From assembly GCA_013812485.1 (NCBI GenBank), contig JACCTJ010000005.1:1-5244 (forward strand): DNA of 5,244 nt. Reading direction: 5' to 3'. This DNA is from Thermoleophilaceae bacterium. GTDB taxonomy: Bacteria > Actinomycetota > Thermoleophilia > Solirubrobacterales > Thermoleophilaceae. The position numbers and the translations under genes were made by a program. Positions 1 to 5,244 of the stretch are shown piece after piece. Position 1 is the first letter of the stretch, and every line of letters starts with the position of its first letter. The notes below the pieces were generated by a model that was given only the letters and a program-made list of their open reading frames with translations, did no database searches and had not been told where the DNA came from.

Positions 1-657
1 ATGAGCTCCGAGGGCAGGCTCTGGGCGCGCCGCCTGCGCTGGCGCCTGCGCGGCGGTCTCCAGTGGCCGGCCTTTGCCGTACTCACCGTCGGCAACGGCG
101 TGCTGCTGCATGTCCTCCCGCCGTTCGCCTCGGGAATCGACCTGATCCCCGGGCTAATCATCGCCTCGTTCTCGAACCTGTTCCTGGTCGGGGTGGTCGC
201 GCCGTTCCTGGCCCGCCGGATGATCGCCGAGCGCCTGGCCACCGCGGGGACGGCCGCGGCGGCGGGCGCCCCGATCGCCGGCCCGAGCGGCCCGCCGTAC
301 GAGATCCTGCTCGACCGCGCGGCCACGGGCCTGCTCCTGGCGGGCACCCTGGGGCTGGTCGCGGCGGGGCTCGCCTCGCGACCGCTGATCGTCTCCGAGA
401 CCGAGGCCACGGAGACGAACGCCCGCCTCGTGCGCAGCTACACGCTCGCGCACGCGAGCCCCGAGTACCGCCGCAACGTCGATGCCGCCAACACCATTCG
501 TGTGGCCGAGGGCTACTTCCGCACCTGCATCCCGGCCGACGACCGCCGCCGGGTGTGGTGCCTGTTCGTCGACACCAACCTCGAGCCGCCCGACGTGCGC
601 CCAGACCGCAGCGCCACGCCGAACGACAAGTACCTCGGCCCGGCCGGCGGCACCTAG
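1..657 (+). CDS. Three-helix membrane protein of unknown function
   Basis: I do not recognise this 218-residue protein. The N-terminus is strongly basic (Arg-rich, residues 6-17). Hydrophobic segments follow at about 21-42, 46-70 and 107-125. Basic residues at 72-79 lie between the second and third helices, so the positive-inside rule puts the N-terminus and the 71-105 loop (Ala/Gly/Pro-rich) in the cytoplasm. Residues 126-218 would then be outside. This outer domain is soluble-looking and holds the only two cysteines, C176 and C187, which could form a disulfide. The ATG is the first base of the window, so neither a ribosome binding site nor an upstream start can be checked. The stop (TAG) lies 50 bases before the response regulator gene. 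That proximity could mean a link to the signalling pair, but the regulator seems to have its own promoter. The coding call is firm from length, codon bias and topology; the function is unknown. Confidence 0.8.
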   Translation: MSSEGRLWARRLRWRLRGGLQWPAFAVLTVGNGVLLHVLPPFASGIDLIPGLIIASFSNLFLVGVVAPFLARRMIAERLATAGTAAAAGAPIAGPSGPPYEILLDRAATGLLLAGTLGLVAAGLASRPLIVSETEATETNARLVRSYTLAHASPEYRRNVDAANTIRVAEGYFRTCIPADDRRRVWCLFVDTNLEPPDVRPDRSATPNDKYLGPAGGT

Positions 658-668
658 CGCCGACGCCG

Positions 669-690
669 CTCTCAGGCTCCTCTCATCCGG
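669..690 (+). promoter_or_regulatory. Direct-repeat operator, probable OmpR/PhoB-type site
   Basis: The hexamer CTCTCA occurs at 669-674 and again exactly at 680-685, an 11-base period in the short gap between the membrane protein and the response regulator. Two tandem half-sites one helical turn apart are the usual layout for OmpR/PhoB-family winged-helix regulators; the E. coli pho box has 7-bp repeats with a 4-bp spacer. The second repeat ends 10 bases before the -10-like hexamer at 696-701, matching the spacing of PhoB-activated promoters where the box replaces the -35 element. Autoregulation by the downstream regulator is inferred. Confidence 0.5.
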
Positions 691-695
691 AGGAT

Positions 696-701
696 CATGA
701 T
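696..701 (+). promoter_or_regulatory. -10-like element for the two-component operon
   Basis: CATGAT matches TATAAT at four of six positions, including the key A at position 2 and T at position 6. It ends 6 bases before the GTG at 708, so transcription would start at or next to that codon and give a leaderless message. No -35 hexamer is evident at the proper distance; the direct repeat at 669-690 sits where an activator would substitute for it. The rival reading is that this stretch is a 5' leader, with GGAGG at 689-693 acting as a ribosome binding site. Confidence 0.4.
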
Positions 702-707
702 GAAGGG

Positions 708-1388
708 GTGCGGCTGCTGGTGATCGAGGACGACGTGCGTATGGCCACGGCCATTCGCCGCGGGCTGCGCACCGAGGGCATCGTCGCCGACGTCGCTGCG
801 CGAGGCGACACCGCGCTCGGGATGGCGCGGGCGACCGACTACGACGCCCTCGTCCTCGACGTCATGCTGCCCGGCATCGACGGCTTCGAGACCTGCCGCC
901 GGCTGCGCGCCGACGGCGTGTGGACGCCGATCATCATGCTCACCGCCCGCGACGGGGTCGAGGACCGGATCCGAGGCCTCAACGAGGGGGCGGACGACTA
1001 CCTGACCAAGCCGTTCTCGCTCGCCGAGCTACTCGCGCGCGTGCGGGCGCTCGTGCGACGAGGACCGGTCGAACGCCCGGTCGTGCTGAGCGCGGGCGAC
1101 CTGCGGCTCGACCCGGCCACGCGAGAGGTCTGGCGCGGAGACCGGGAGATCGAGCTCTCGGCGCGGGAGTTCGGCCTGCTCGAGGCCTTCATGCGGCGCC
1201 CCGGGCACGTCCTCAGCCAGACCCAGCTCCTCGACGCGGCCTGGGACCTCGGCTACCGGCAGAACTCGAACGTCGTCGAGGTCTACGTCCGCTACCTGCG
1301 CGAGAAGATCGACCGCCCGTTCGGCGTCACCTCGCTCGAGACCGTTCGGGGCATCGGCTACCGCCTGCGCAGGGACGGCGGCGGGTGA
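708..1388 (+). CDS. OmpR/PhoB-family response regulator
   Basis: This cytoplasmic transcription factor is phosphorylated by the kinase encoded next to it. The 226-residue length is typical of the family. The receiver domain (about 2-118) has the acidic pocket E7-D8-D9, phosphoacceptor D51 (in VLDVMLPG), switch residues T79 and Y98, and K101 in the conserved TKPF. A winged-helix DNA-binding domain (about 126-222) shows the usual LSAREFGLLE, the VYVRYLREKID recognition helix and the terminal RGIGYRL. The GTG at 708 is chosen because translation from it opens with the standard receiver start (RLLVIEDD). The frame is open back to 63, but that upstream part is the shadow of the membrane-protein gene. 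The two ATGs at 697 and 700 are in another frame and stop at 721-723. Its stop overlaps the kinase start, so the two are translationally coupled. The target genes cannot be read from the sequence, although the repeat at 669-690 suggests autoregulation. Confidence 0.95.
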   Translation: MRLLVIEDDVRMATAIRRGLRTEGIVADVAARGDTALGMARATDYDALVLDVMLPGIDGFETCRRLRADGVWTPIIMLTARDGVEDRIRGLNEGADDYLTKPFSLAELLARVRALVRRGPVERPVVLSAGDLRLDPATREVWRGDREIELSAREFGLLEAFMRRPGHVLSQTQLLDAAWDLGYRQNSNVVEVYVRYLREKIDRPFGVTSLETVRGIGYRLRRDGGG

Positions 1389-2827
1389 GCCGCCTGCCGA
1401 TCCGGGGCCGACTGACTGCGGCCTTCGCTGCGGCGATGTTCGTGGTCCTCGCCGTGACCGGCCTGTTCGTGTACCTCCGCCTCCAGGCCGATCTCGACGA
1501 GTCCCTGACCGCGAGCCTGCAGGCCCGAGCCGATGCGGTGGCCGAGCTCGCGAGCCGGTCCGCCGCACCGCTCACGAGCGCGACGCCGGGAGTCCTGGGC
1601 GAGCCGGACGAGAGCTTCGCGGCGGTGCTCTCGCCCGCCGGCCGGCTCACCGACGCCTCGGGCGGCGCGCGTGGGCCGCTGCTCCGCGCGGCGGACCTCC
1701 GGCGCGTCCGGCAGCGAACGGTGCTCGTCGAGCGGCGTGTCGCCGGCATCGACAGCGAGGCCCGCGTGCTCGCTCGCCGCGCCTCGGCGCGGGCGGACTC
1801 GCCGCTCGTGGTGGTCGGCCAGTCGCTCGAGGATCGCGACGAGACCCTCGACGGGCTCGTCGCCGCGTTTGCGGTGGGCGGACCGGTGGCGGTGCTGCTG
1901 GCCTCGCTGCTCGGGTACGCGCTGGCCACCGCCGGGCTGCGTCCCGTCGAGGCCATGCGCCGCCGCGCCACCGAGGTCTCCCTGAGTGGCGGCGAGGAGG
2001 CGCTGCCCCTGCCTGCCGCCCACGACGAGATCCGTCGCCTCGGCGAGACCCTCAACGAGATGCTCGAGCGGTTGCGGCGCTCGTTCGAGCGCGAGCGCCG
2101 CTTCGTGGCCGATGCGAGCCACGAGCTCCGAACGCCGGTCGCGGTGATCAAGACCGAGCTCGACGCGGCGCTGCGGACTGGTGACCTCGGACCACACGCT
2201 CGCGCGTCCGTCCTCGCCGCCGCGGAGGAGTGCGACAGCCTCGCCCAGCTCGCGGAGGACCTGCTCGTGGTCGCCCGGGCCGCCGACGGGAAGCTGCCGG
2301 TGCGCCGCGAGCCGCTCGAGGCTCGCTCCGTGCTCGACGACGTGCGCGAGCGCTTCGTCGACCGAGCCGCGGGGCTCGGTCGGAGCATCCGCGTCGAGGC
2401 CCCGGACCGCCTCACGCTGAGCGGCGACCCGCTGCGCCTGCGCCAGGCCCTCGGCAACGTCGTCGACAACGCCCTGCGCCACGGCGCCGGCGAGGTCGTG
2501 CTCGCCGCGCGGCCCGCCGACGGGGCCGTCGAGCTCGAGGTGAGCGACGAGGGCGCCGGGTTCGAGAGGACCATCGCCGAGCGGGCGTTCGAGCGCTTCA
2601 CGCGCGGCGACGAGGCCCGGACGCGGTCCGGGAGCGGGCTCGGACTCGCCATCGTCCGCGCGGTGGCCGAGGCGCACGACGGCCGGGTGAGCATCGTCGG
2701 CGCAGGCGGCGCGGTCGTCCGGATCTCGCTGCCGAAAGGATCCACCGGCCGGCCCGAGCCCGAGGCCTCAGACACCGCGGAGCCGAGACTCGCGCCCTCG
2801 CCGGGAGGTATCGGCAGTCAGTCGTGA
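1385..2827 (+). CDS. Membrane sensor histidine kinase with HAMP domain
   Basis: This 480-residue kinase senses an external or membrane signal and phosphorylates the regulator encoded just before it. The first transmembrane helix spans about 12-31. An extracytoplasmic sensor region of about 125 residues follows, with no fold I recognise. The second helix is at about 160-183. A HAMP linker comes next (about 184-236; conserved P187 and the stretch from D214 to L230). The dimerisation/phosphoacceptor domain has H246 in DASHELRTP. The ATPase domain shows the N box with N358 and N362, the G1 box DEGAGF (388-393), an F box ERAFERF, and the G2 box GSGLGLA (416-422), so all catalytic motifs are intact. 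The GTG start at 1385 overlaps the regulator's TGA in a GTGA arrangement, with a weak AGGG about 10 bases upstream. After the ATPase domain a Pro/Ser/Gly-rich tail of about 30 residues (451-480) looks disordered. The signal is unknown. Confidence 0.95.
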   Translation: MSRLPIRGRLTAAFAAAMFVVLAVTGLFVYLRLQADLDESLTASLQARADAVAELASRSAAPLTSATPGVLGEPDESFAAVLSPAGRLTDASGGARGPLLRAADLRRVRQRTVLVERRVAGIDSEARVLARRASARADSPLVVVGQSLEDRDETLDGLVAAFAVGGPVAVLLASLLGYALATAGLRPVEAMRRRATEVSLSGGEEALPLPAAHDEIRRLGETLNEMLERLRRSFERERRFVADASHELRTPVAVIKTELDAALRTGDLGPHARASVLAAAEECDSLAQLAEDLLVVARAADGKLPVRREPLEARSVLDDVRERFVDRAAGLGRSIRVEAPDRLTLSGDPLRLRQALGNVVDNALRHGAGEVVLAARPADGAVELEVSDEGAGFERTIAERAFERFTRGDEARTRSGSGLGLAIVRAVAEAHDGRVSIVGAGGAVVRISLPKGSTGRPEPEASDTAEPRLAPSPGGIGSQS

Positions 2828-2891
2828 GGTGTGTCTCGACGGCCAACCCCGCGAGGCCATCACCGAGAACCGCGTGACGACGAGCAACGGT

Positions 2892-2897
2892 TAGGGT
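2892..2897 (+). promoter_or_regulatory. -10-like element, leaderless promoter for enolase-like gene
   Basis: TAGGGT fits the actinobacterial TANNNT form of the -10 element. It lies in the 78-base gap after the kinase and ends 8 bases before the GTG at 2906, which would place the transcript start on or very near the start codon. There is no Shine-Dalgarno sequence in the interval (GCCCCGCC), which supports leaderless initiation. No clear -35 hexamer is visible. Confidence 0.45.
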
Positions 2898-2905
2898 GCC
2901 CCGCC

Positions 2906-3964
2906 GTGCGCACCTACCCGGTCCTCGCCGATCTTCCCCTCGAGATCGAGGCCTACGAGCTCGAGGGCCTCGAGCGCGACGTCTCGAGCGAGTTCACGCG
3001 CCTGTCCACGGTCATCCGCCTGCGCGGCGGCGGGCACGAGGGCGTGGGCGAGGACGTGACCTACGAGGGGCTCGATCAGCTCGCGCTCCAGGACGCCGGG
3101 CCGAGCCTGCCACTTGCCGGCCGTCACACCGTAGAGAGCTTCTCGCGGCTGCTCGAGGGCCTCGAGCTGTGGCCCTCGCCGCCCGAGCGCGAGCCCTCGC
3201 GCGACTACCGCCGCTGGGCGTACGAGTCCGCGGCGCTCGACCTCGCCCTCAACCAGGCCGGCCGCTCGCTGGCAGAGGTGCTCGGCCGCGACCCGCAACC
3301 GGTGACCTTCGTCGTCTCGCTGCGGCTGTCGGATCCGCCGGCCATCGACCCGATTCGCCGGCGCCTCGACCGTTACCCGAGCCTGCGCTTCAAGCTCGAT
3401 CCCACGAGCGCCTGGGACGACGAGCTGATCGCCGCGATCGCCGCGACCGGCGCGGTCGACTCGGTCGACTTCAAGGGCGCCTACGAGGGCACGATCGTCG
3501 ACCAGGCCGCCGATCCTCGCCTCTACCGCGCGGTGATCGAGGCCTTCCCGGACGCGTGGATCGAGGATCCGAAGCTCCGTCCCGAAACCGAGGAGGTCCT
3601 CGACGCCCACCGCGAGCGCATCACCTGGGACGCCGTCATCCACTCGGTCGAGGACATCGACGCGCTGCCCTTCCCGCCGCGCATGGTCAACCTGAAGCCC
3701 TCGCGCTTCGGCTCGCTGCGAGCGCTGTGCGCGGCCTATGACCTGTGCGAGGCGCGCGGCATCGGCGCCTACGGCGGCGGCCAGTTCGAGCTCGGGCCGG
3801 GGCGCGGCCAGATCCAGTACCTGGCCTCGCTCTTCCATCCCGGCACGCCCAACGACGTCGCGCCGGGGGGTTACAACGCTCCCGACCCGGAGCCCGGACT
3901 GCCCGACAGCCCGCTCGAGCCCCAGCCCTCGACCACCGGGTTTCGCTGGGGCGACTGGGCCTGA
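2906..3964 (+). CDS. Divergent enolase-superfamily enzyme (mandelate racemase/muconate lactonizing-like)
   Basis: This 352-residue cytoplasmic enzyme has the expected two parts of the superfamily: an N-terminal capping region (about 1-125) and a C-terminal barrel. Members abstract a proton next to a carboxylate with help from Mg2+. Residues I can map onto the superfamily pattern are R161-F162-K163 (the K-x-K strand, with the first Lys replaced by Arg), D188 in VDFKGAY (first metal ligand), E220 in WIEDP (second), D242 (third) and K264 in VNLKPSRFG (opposite Lys). Near the C-terminus is a Gly-rich motif, YGGGQFELGPGRGQIQ (289-304), then H311. The mix recalls o-succinylbenzoate synthase or muconate lactonizing enzymes, but the signature is unusual enough that the substrate should not be assigned. 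The frame stays open to a GTG at 2831; GTG 2906 is preferred because the extra 25 residues are basic, low-complexity and overlap the promoter. The thioesterase follows within 20 bases, suggesting one operon. Confidence 0.82.
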   Translation: MRTYPVLADLPLEIEAYELEGLERDVSSEFTRLSTVIRLRGGGHEGVGEDVTYEGLDQLALQDAGPSLPLAGRHTVESFSRLLEGLELWPSPPEREPSRDYRRWAYESAALDLALNQAGRSLAEVLGRDPQPVTFVVSLRLSDPPAIDPIRRRLDRYPSLRFKLDPTSAWDDELIAAIAATGAVDSVDFKGAYEGTIVDQAADPRLYRAVIEAFPDAWIEDPKLRPETEEVLDAHRERITWDAVIHSVEDIDALPFPPRMVNLKPSRFGSLRALCAAYDLCEARGIGAYGGGQFELGPGRGQIQYLASLFHPGTPNDVAPGGYNAPDPEPGLPDSPLEPQPSTTGFRWGDWA

Positions 3965-3981
3965 GCGGCCCGCGGGTGGGG

Positions 3982-4776
3982 ATGGACGAGGACACCGCGC
4001 TCGTCCCGCTCGGCGACGGGGCGTACGAGGGGCGGATCGACGAGCGCTGGTGGACGCCGCGCGGGCCCCTCGGCGGCTACGTCATGGCCTTCGGGCTCCG
4101 GGGCCTCGAGCTAGCGGTCGCCGATCCCGCGCGCCAGCCGCGCTCGCTGACCATGCACTTCCTGCGCCCGCCCGGGGCCGGGCCGATCGTCCTCCGGCCC
4201 ACGGTCGAGCGGGCCGGCCGGTCGCTCACCACCGCGAGCGCGCGTCTGGAGCAGGGCGGGAAGCTGCTGGCCCTCGCGCTCGGCGCCTTCTCGACTCCGT
4301 GGCCGGGACCGCTGCTCGACGACGCTCCCATGCCGGAGGTCGCCCCGGCCGAGGATCGCGCGGTCTCCGCTGGTGACGGCCCGCGCGCCGAGCGGCCGCC
4401 GTTCCTCGACCTCCTGGTCATGCAGCCGCGCTTGGGGGAGGCGCCGTTCTCCGGCGCCTCGCACGCCGAGACGGGCGGTTGGCTCGGGCTGCGGGAGGAG
4501 CGGCCGATCGACGCCGCGACCGTCACCATCCTGGCCGACGCCTGGTACCCGGCGCCGTGGACGCGGCTGCGGGCGCTCGCGCCGGCGCCGACGATCGACC
4601 TGACCGTGCACTTCCGCGCGCCGCTCCCGCTGGGCGACGCGCTGCTCCTCGGCCGCTTCCGCACCGGCCTCGTGCGCGACGGCTTCTTCGAGGAGGACGG
4701 GGAGCTGTGGGCGCCCGACGGGACGCTCGTGGCCCAATCGCGCCAGCTCGGCCTGCTGCTCGACGCTCAGGTCTGA
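3982..4776 (+). CDS. TesB-like double-hotdog acyl-CoA thioesterase
   Basis: The product (264 residues) looks like a thioesterase of the TesB/4HBT_3 type, which hydrolyses acyl-CoA to free acid and CoA in the cytoplasm. The N-terminal hotdog (about 15-107) contains the typical TPRGPLGGYVMA segment around the first helix and LTMHFLRPP on the next strand. The C-terminal hotdog (about 165-260) contains LADAWYPAPW, DLTVHFRAP and LVAQSRQLG. By alignment in mind to E. coli TesB (Asp204, Thr228, Gln278), the catalytic triad would be D186, T208 and Q255, all present. An Ala/Pro-rich linker joins the halves at about 108-140. ATG 3982 is chosen; an in-frame GTG at 3976 would add two residues, and no clean ribosome binding site separates them. 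The gene starts 17 bases after the enolase-like stop, so coupled translation is likely. The substrate chain length is unknown. Confidence 0.82.
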   Translation: MDEDTALVPLGDGAYEGRIDERWWTPRGPLGGYVMAFGLRGLELAVADPARQPRSLTMHFLRPPGAGPIVLRPTVERAGRSLTTASARLEQGGKLLALALGAFSTPWPGPLLDDAPMPEVAPAEDRAVSAGDGPRAERPPFLDLLVMQPRLGEAPFSGASHAETGGWLGLREERPIDAATVTILADAWYPAPWTRLRALAPAPTIDLTVHFRAPLPLGDALLLGRFRTGLVRDGFFEEDGELWAPDGTLVAQSRQLGLLLDAQV

Positions 4777-4827
4777 AAGACCCGGCCCAGAAGCGGTCGT
4801 CTCCTGGCGCTCGCAACCGGGGCGCGG

Positions 4828-4833
4828 TAGCTT
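4828..4833 (+). promoter_or_regulatory. -10-like element, leaderless promoter for small basic protein
   Basis: TAGCTT fits TANNNT and ends 7 bases before the GTG at 4841, repeating the layout ahead of the enolase-like gene. It sits in the 64-base gap after the thioesterase, so the small gene and the VOC gene may form a separate transcription unit. The GAGGG at 4834-4838 is too close to the GTG to be a normal ribosome binding site. No confident -35 element is visible. Confidence 0.45.
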
Positions 4834-4840
4834 GAGGGCG

Positions 4841-5134
4841 GTGACGCGAGGCCGACCAGGACGACCAGGACGCCCGGCTCGCCGGCTGACGGTCTCCATC
4901 GAGCCCCTGCCGCCGGCGACGAAGCGAGCCATGCTCGAGGGCGTGCGCTCCGGGCCGATCATCGCCGGCGCCTACACCTCGCCCGAGGGCACCTGTCCGA
5001 TGCTGGCCGCGCATCGCCGCGGCGGTCGCACGAGCCTCGCCACCTTCGCCCGCGCGTGGGACAGCTACACCGGGGCCCCCAAGGCGCGCCTGGCCACCCA
5101 GCGCGAGCTGCGCAGGGCCCCCGCCGACAACTGA
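4841..5134 (+). CDS. Small basic protein of unknown function
   Basis: The predicted 97-residue product has no function I can assign. It opens with a basic Gly-Arg-Pro triplet repeat (residues 4-12, then ARR), followed by a compact part (about 17-92). This part contains ATKRAMLEGVRSGPIIAGAY, a single Cys in GTCPMLAAHRRGGRT (50-64) and an aromatic stretch, FARAWDSYTG. It has no signal peptide or membrane segment, so it is probably cytoplasmic. From memory, the CPMLAAHR-GGRT and FARAWD motifs recur in uncharacterised proteins of related actinobacteria, which argues that the frame is real; this is recollection and not a search result. GTG 4841 is chosen because a -10-like element lies just upstream; a TTG at 4832 overlaps that element. 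The next in-frame ATG (4931) would remove the first 30 residues. The stop overlaps the ribosome binding site of the following VOC gene, so the two are likely cotranscribed. Confidence 0.7.
   Translation: MTRGRPGRPGRPARRLTVSIEPLPPATKRAMLEGVRSGPIIAGAYTSPEGTCPMLAAHRRGGRTSLATFARAWDSYTGAPKARLATQRELRRAPADN
4850..4876 (+). repeat. Tandem 9-base repeat encoding (Gly-Arg-Pro)x3
   Basis: Three consecutive 9-base units each encode Gly-Arg-Pro at the start of the small basic protein. The first two differ at one base (GGCCGACCA, GGACGACCA), and the third is GGACGCCCG. Most codons here end in A (CGA, CCA, GGA), unlike the G/C-ending codons elsewhere in the window, which fits recent expansion by replication slippage. 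Confidence 0.75.
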
Positions 5135-5139
5135 GGAGG
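5134..5139 (+). promoter_or_regulatory. Ribosome binding site of the VOC gene
   Basis: AGGAGG, a strong Shine-Dalgarno match, begins on the last base of the preceding gene's TGA and ends 4 bases before the GTG at 5144. It is the clearest ribosome binding site in the window that is properly placed for an in-frame start. It decides the start of the VOC gene and implies that this gene is translated from the transcript of the small basic protein. Confidence 0.75.
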
Positions 5140-5143
5140 GCGC

Positions 5144-5244
5144 GTGTCGGGCGGCCCACCCCGCCCGCCCCGGGTCACCGGCCTCGATCACCTCGTCCTC
5201 ACCGTCCGTGACCTCGCCGCCACGATCGACTTCTACGAGCGGAC
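5144..5244 (+). CDS. Glyoxalase/VOC-superfamily protein (5' part only)
   Basis: Only the first 33 codons lie in the window. After a Pro-rich leader of about ten residues, the protein reads TGLDHLVLTVRDLAATIDFY, the classic first strand and helix of the vicinal-oxygen-chelate fold used by glyoxalase I, extradiol dioxygenases and fosfomycin/bleomycin resistance proteins. H16, in the GLDHLVL strand, is the usual first metal ligand, so a metal-dependent member is likely. GTG 5144 is supported by the AGGAGG just upstream. The reaction cannot be told from this fragment. The gene begins 9 bases after the small basic protein and is probably in its operon. Confidence 0.85.
   Translation, partial: MSGGPPRPPRVTGLDHLVLTVRDLAATIDFYER

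Noticed and set aside
63..707. Upstream extension of the response regulator frame back to position 63.
   Set aside because: It is Arg/Pro-rich shadow sequence through the membrane-protein gene. The receiver domain starts immediately after GTG 708.
1327..2775. Long open frame on the minus strand opposite the histidine kinase (482 codons).
   Set aside because: The translation is a low-complexity Ser/Arg/Thr/Ala mix with no domain, as expected opposite a GC-rich gene. The plus strand encodes an intact kinase.
2841..2858. Possible hairpin (GGCC, 10-base loop, GGCC) after the kinase gene, considered as a terminator.
   Set aside because: The stem has only 4 pairs, does not extend and has no following T run.
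2831..2905. GTG 2831 as an earlier start for the enolase-like protein.
   Set aside because: It adds 25 basic, low-complexity residues, lies almost on the kinase stop without a ribosome binding site, and would put the -10-like element inside the gene.
2891..3838. Long open frame on the minus strand opposite the enolase-like gene (315 codons).
   Set aside because: The translation is Arg/Glu/Val/Ala-rich without recognisable motifs, while the plus strand shows ordered catalytic residues.
3745..3981. Upstream extension of the thioesterase frame into the enolase-like gene.
   Set aside because: The added residues are Arg/Ala/Pro-rich shadow sequence. The hotdog domain needs only the part from 3982.
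4781..4821. CCCGG and CCGGG inverted pair after the thioesterase gene, considered as a terminator.
   Set aside because: It is a 5-pair stem with a 31-base loop and no T run, and such matches are common by chance at this GC content.

Overview
This is a densely coding, very GC-rich window (roughly 70% or more G+C by eye) with all genes on the + strand. Codons end overwhelmingly in G or C, GTG starts are common, and three genes seem to begin directly behind a -10-like hexamer, as leaderless transcripts do. This points to a high-GC actinobacterium. The protein style resembles Thermoleophilia/Solirubrobacterales, but that placement is an inference from general familiarity and not from a marker gene.

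Layout: (1) 1-657 encodes an unrecognised three-helix membrane protein with a C-terminal extracytoplasmic domain carrying two cysteines. (2) 708-1388 and 1385-2827 form a two-component system: an OmpR/PhoB-type response regulator and a HAMP-containing membrane histidine kinase, overlapping by 4 bases. A direct repeat with an 11-base period lies 10 bases ahead of a -10-like hexamer just upstream of the regulator, laid out like a PhoB-type activator site. (3) 2906-3964 and 3976/3982-4776 are a closely spaced pair: a divergent enolase-superfamily enzyme and a TesB-like double-hotdog acyl-CoA thioesterase. (4) 4841-5134 is a small basic protein of unknown function with an N-terminal Gly-Arg-Pro triplet repeat. 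It is followed after 9 bases by the start of a glyoxalase/VOC-superfamily gene (5144 onward) that runs off the window.

How they work together: the kinase and regulator almost certainly form one signalling pair that may regulate its own expression. The membrane protein lies 50 bases upstream on the same strand and could be functionally linked or merely adjacent. The enolase-like and thioesterase genes are probably cotranscribed and may share a pathway, but no substrate can be read from the sequence. The small protein and the VOC protein probably share a transcript starting near 4841. I saw no mobile element, CRISPR array, RNA gene or convincing intrinsic terminator. The most interesting points are the regulatory architecture ahead of the response regulator, the recurrent leaderless-type promoters, and the unusual catalytic signature of the enolase-like protein.
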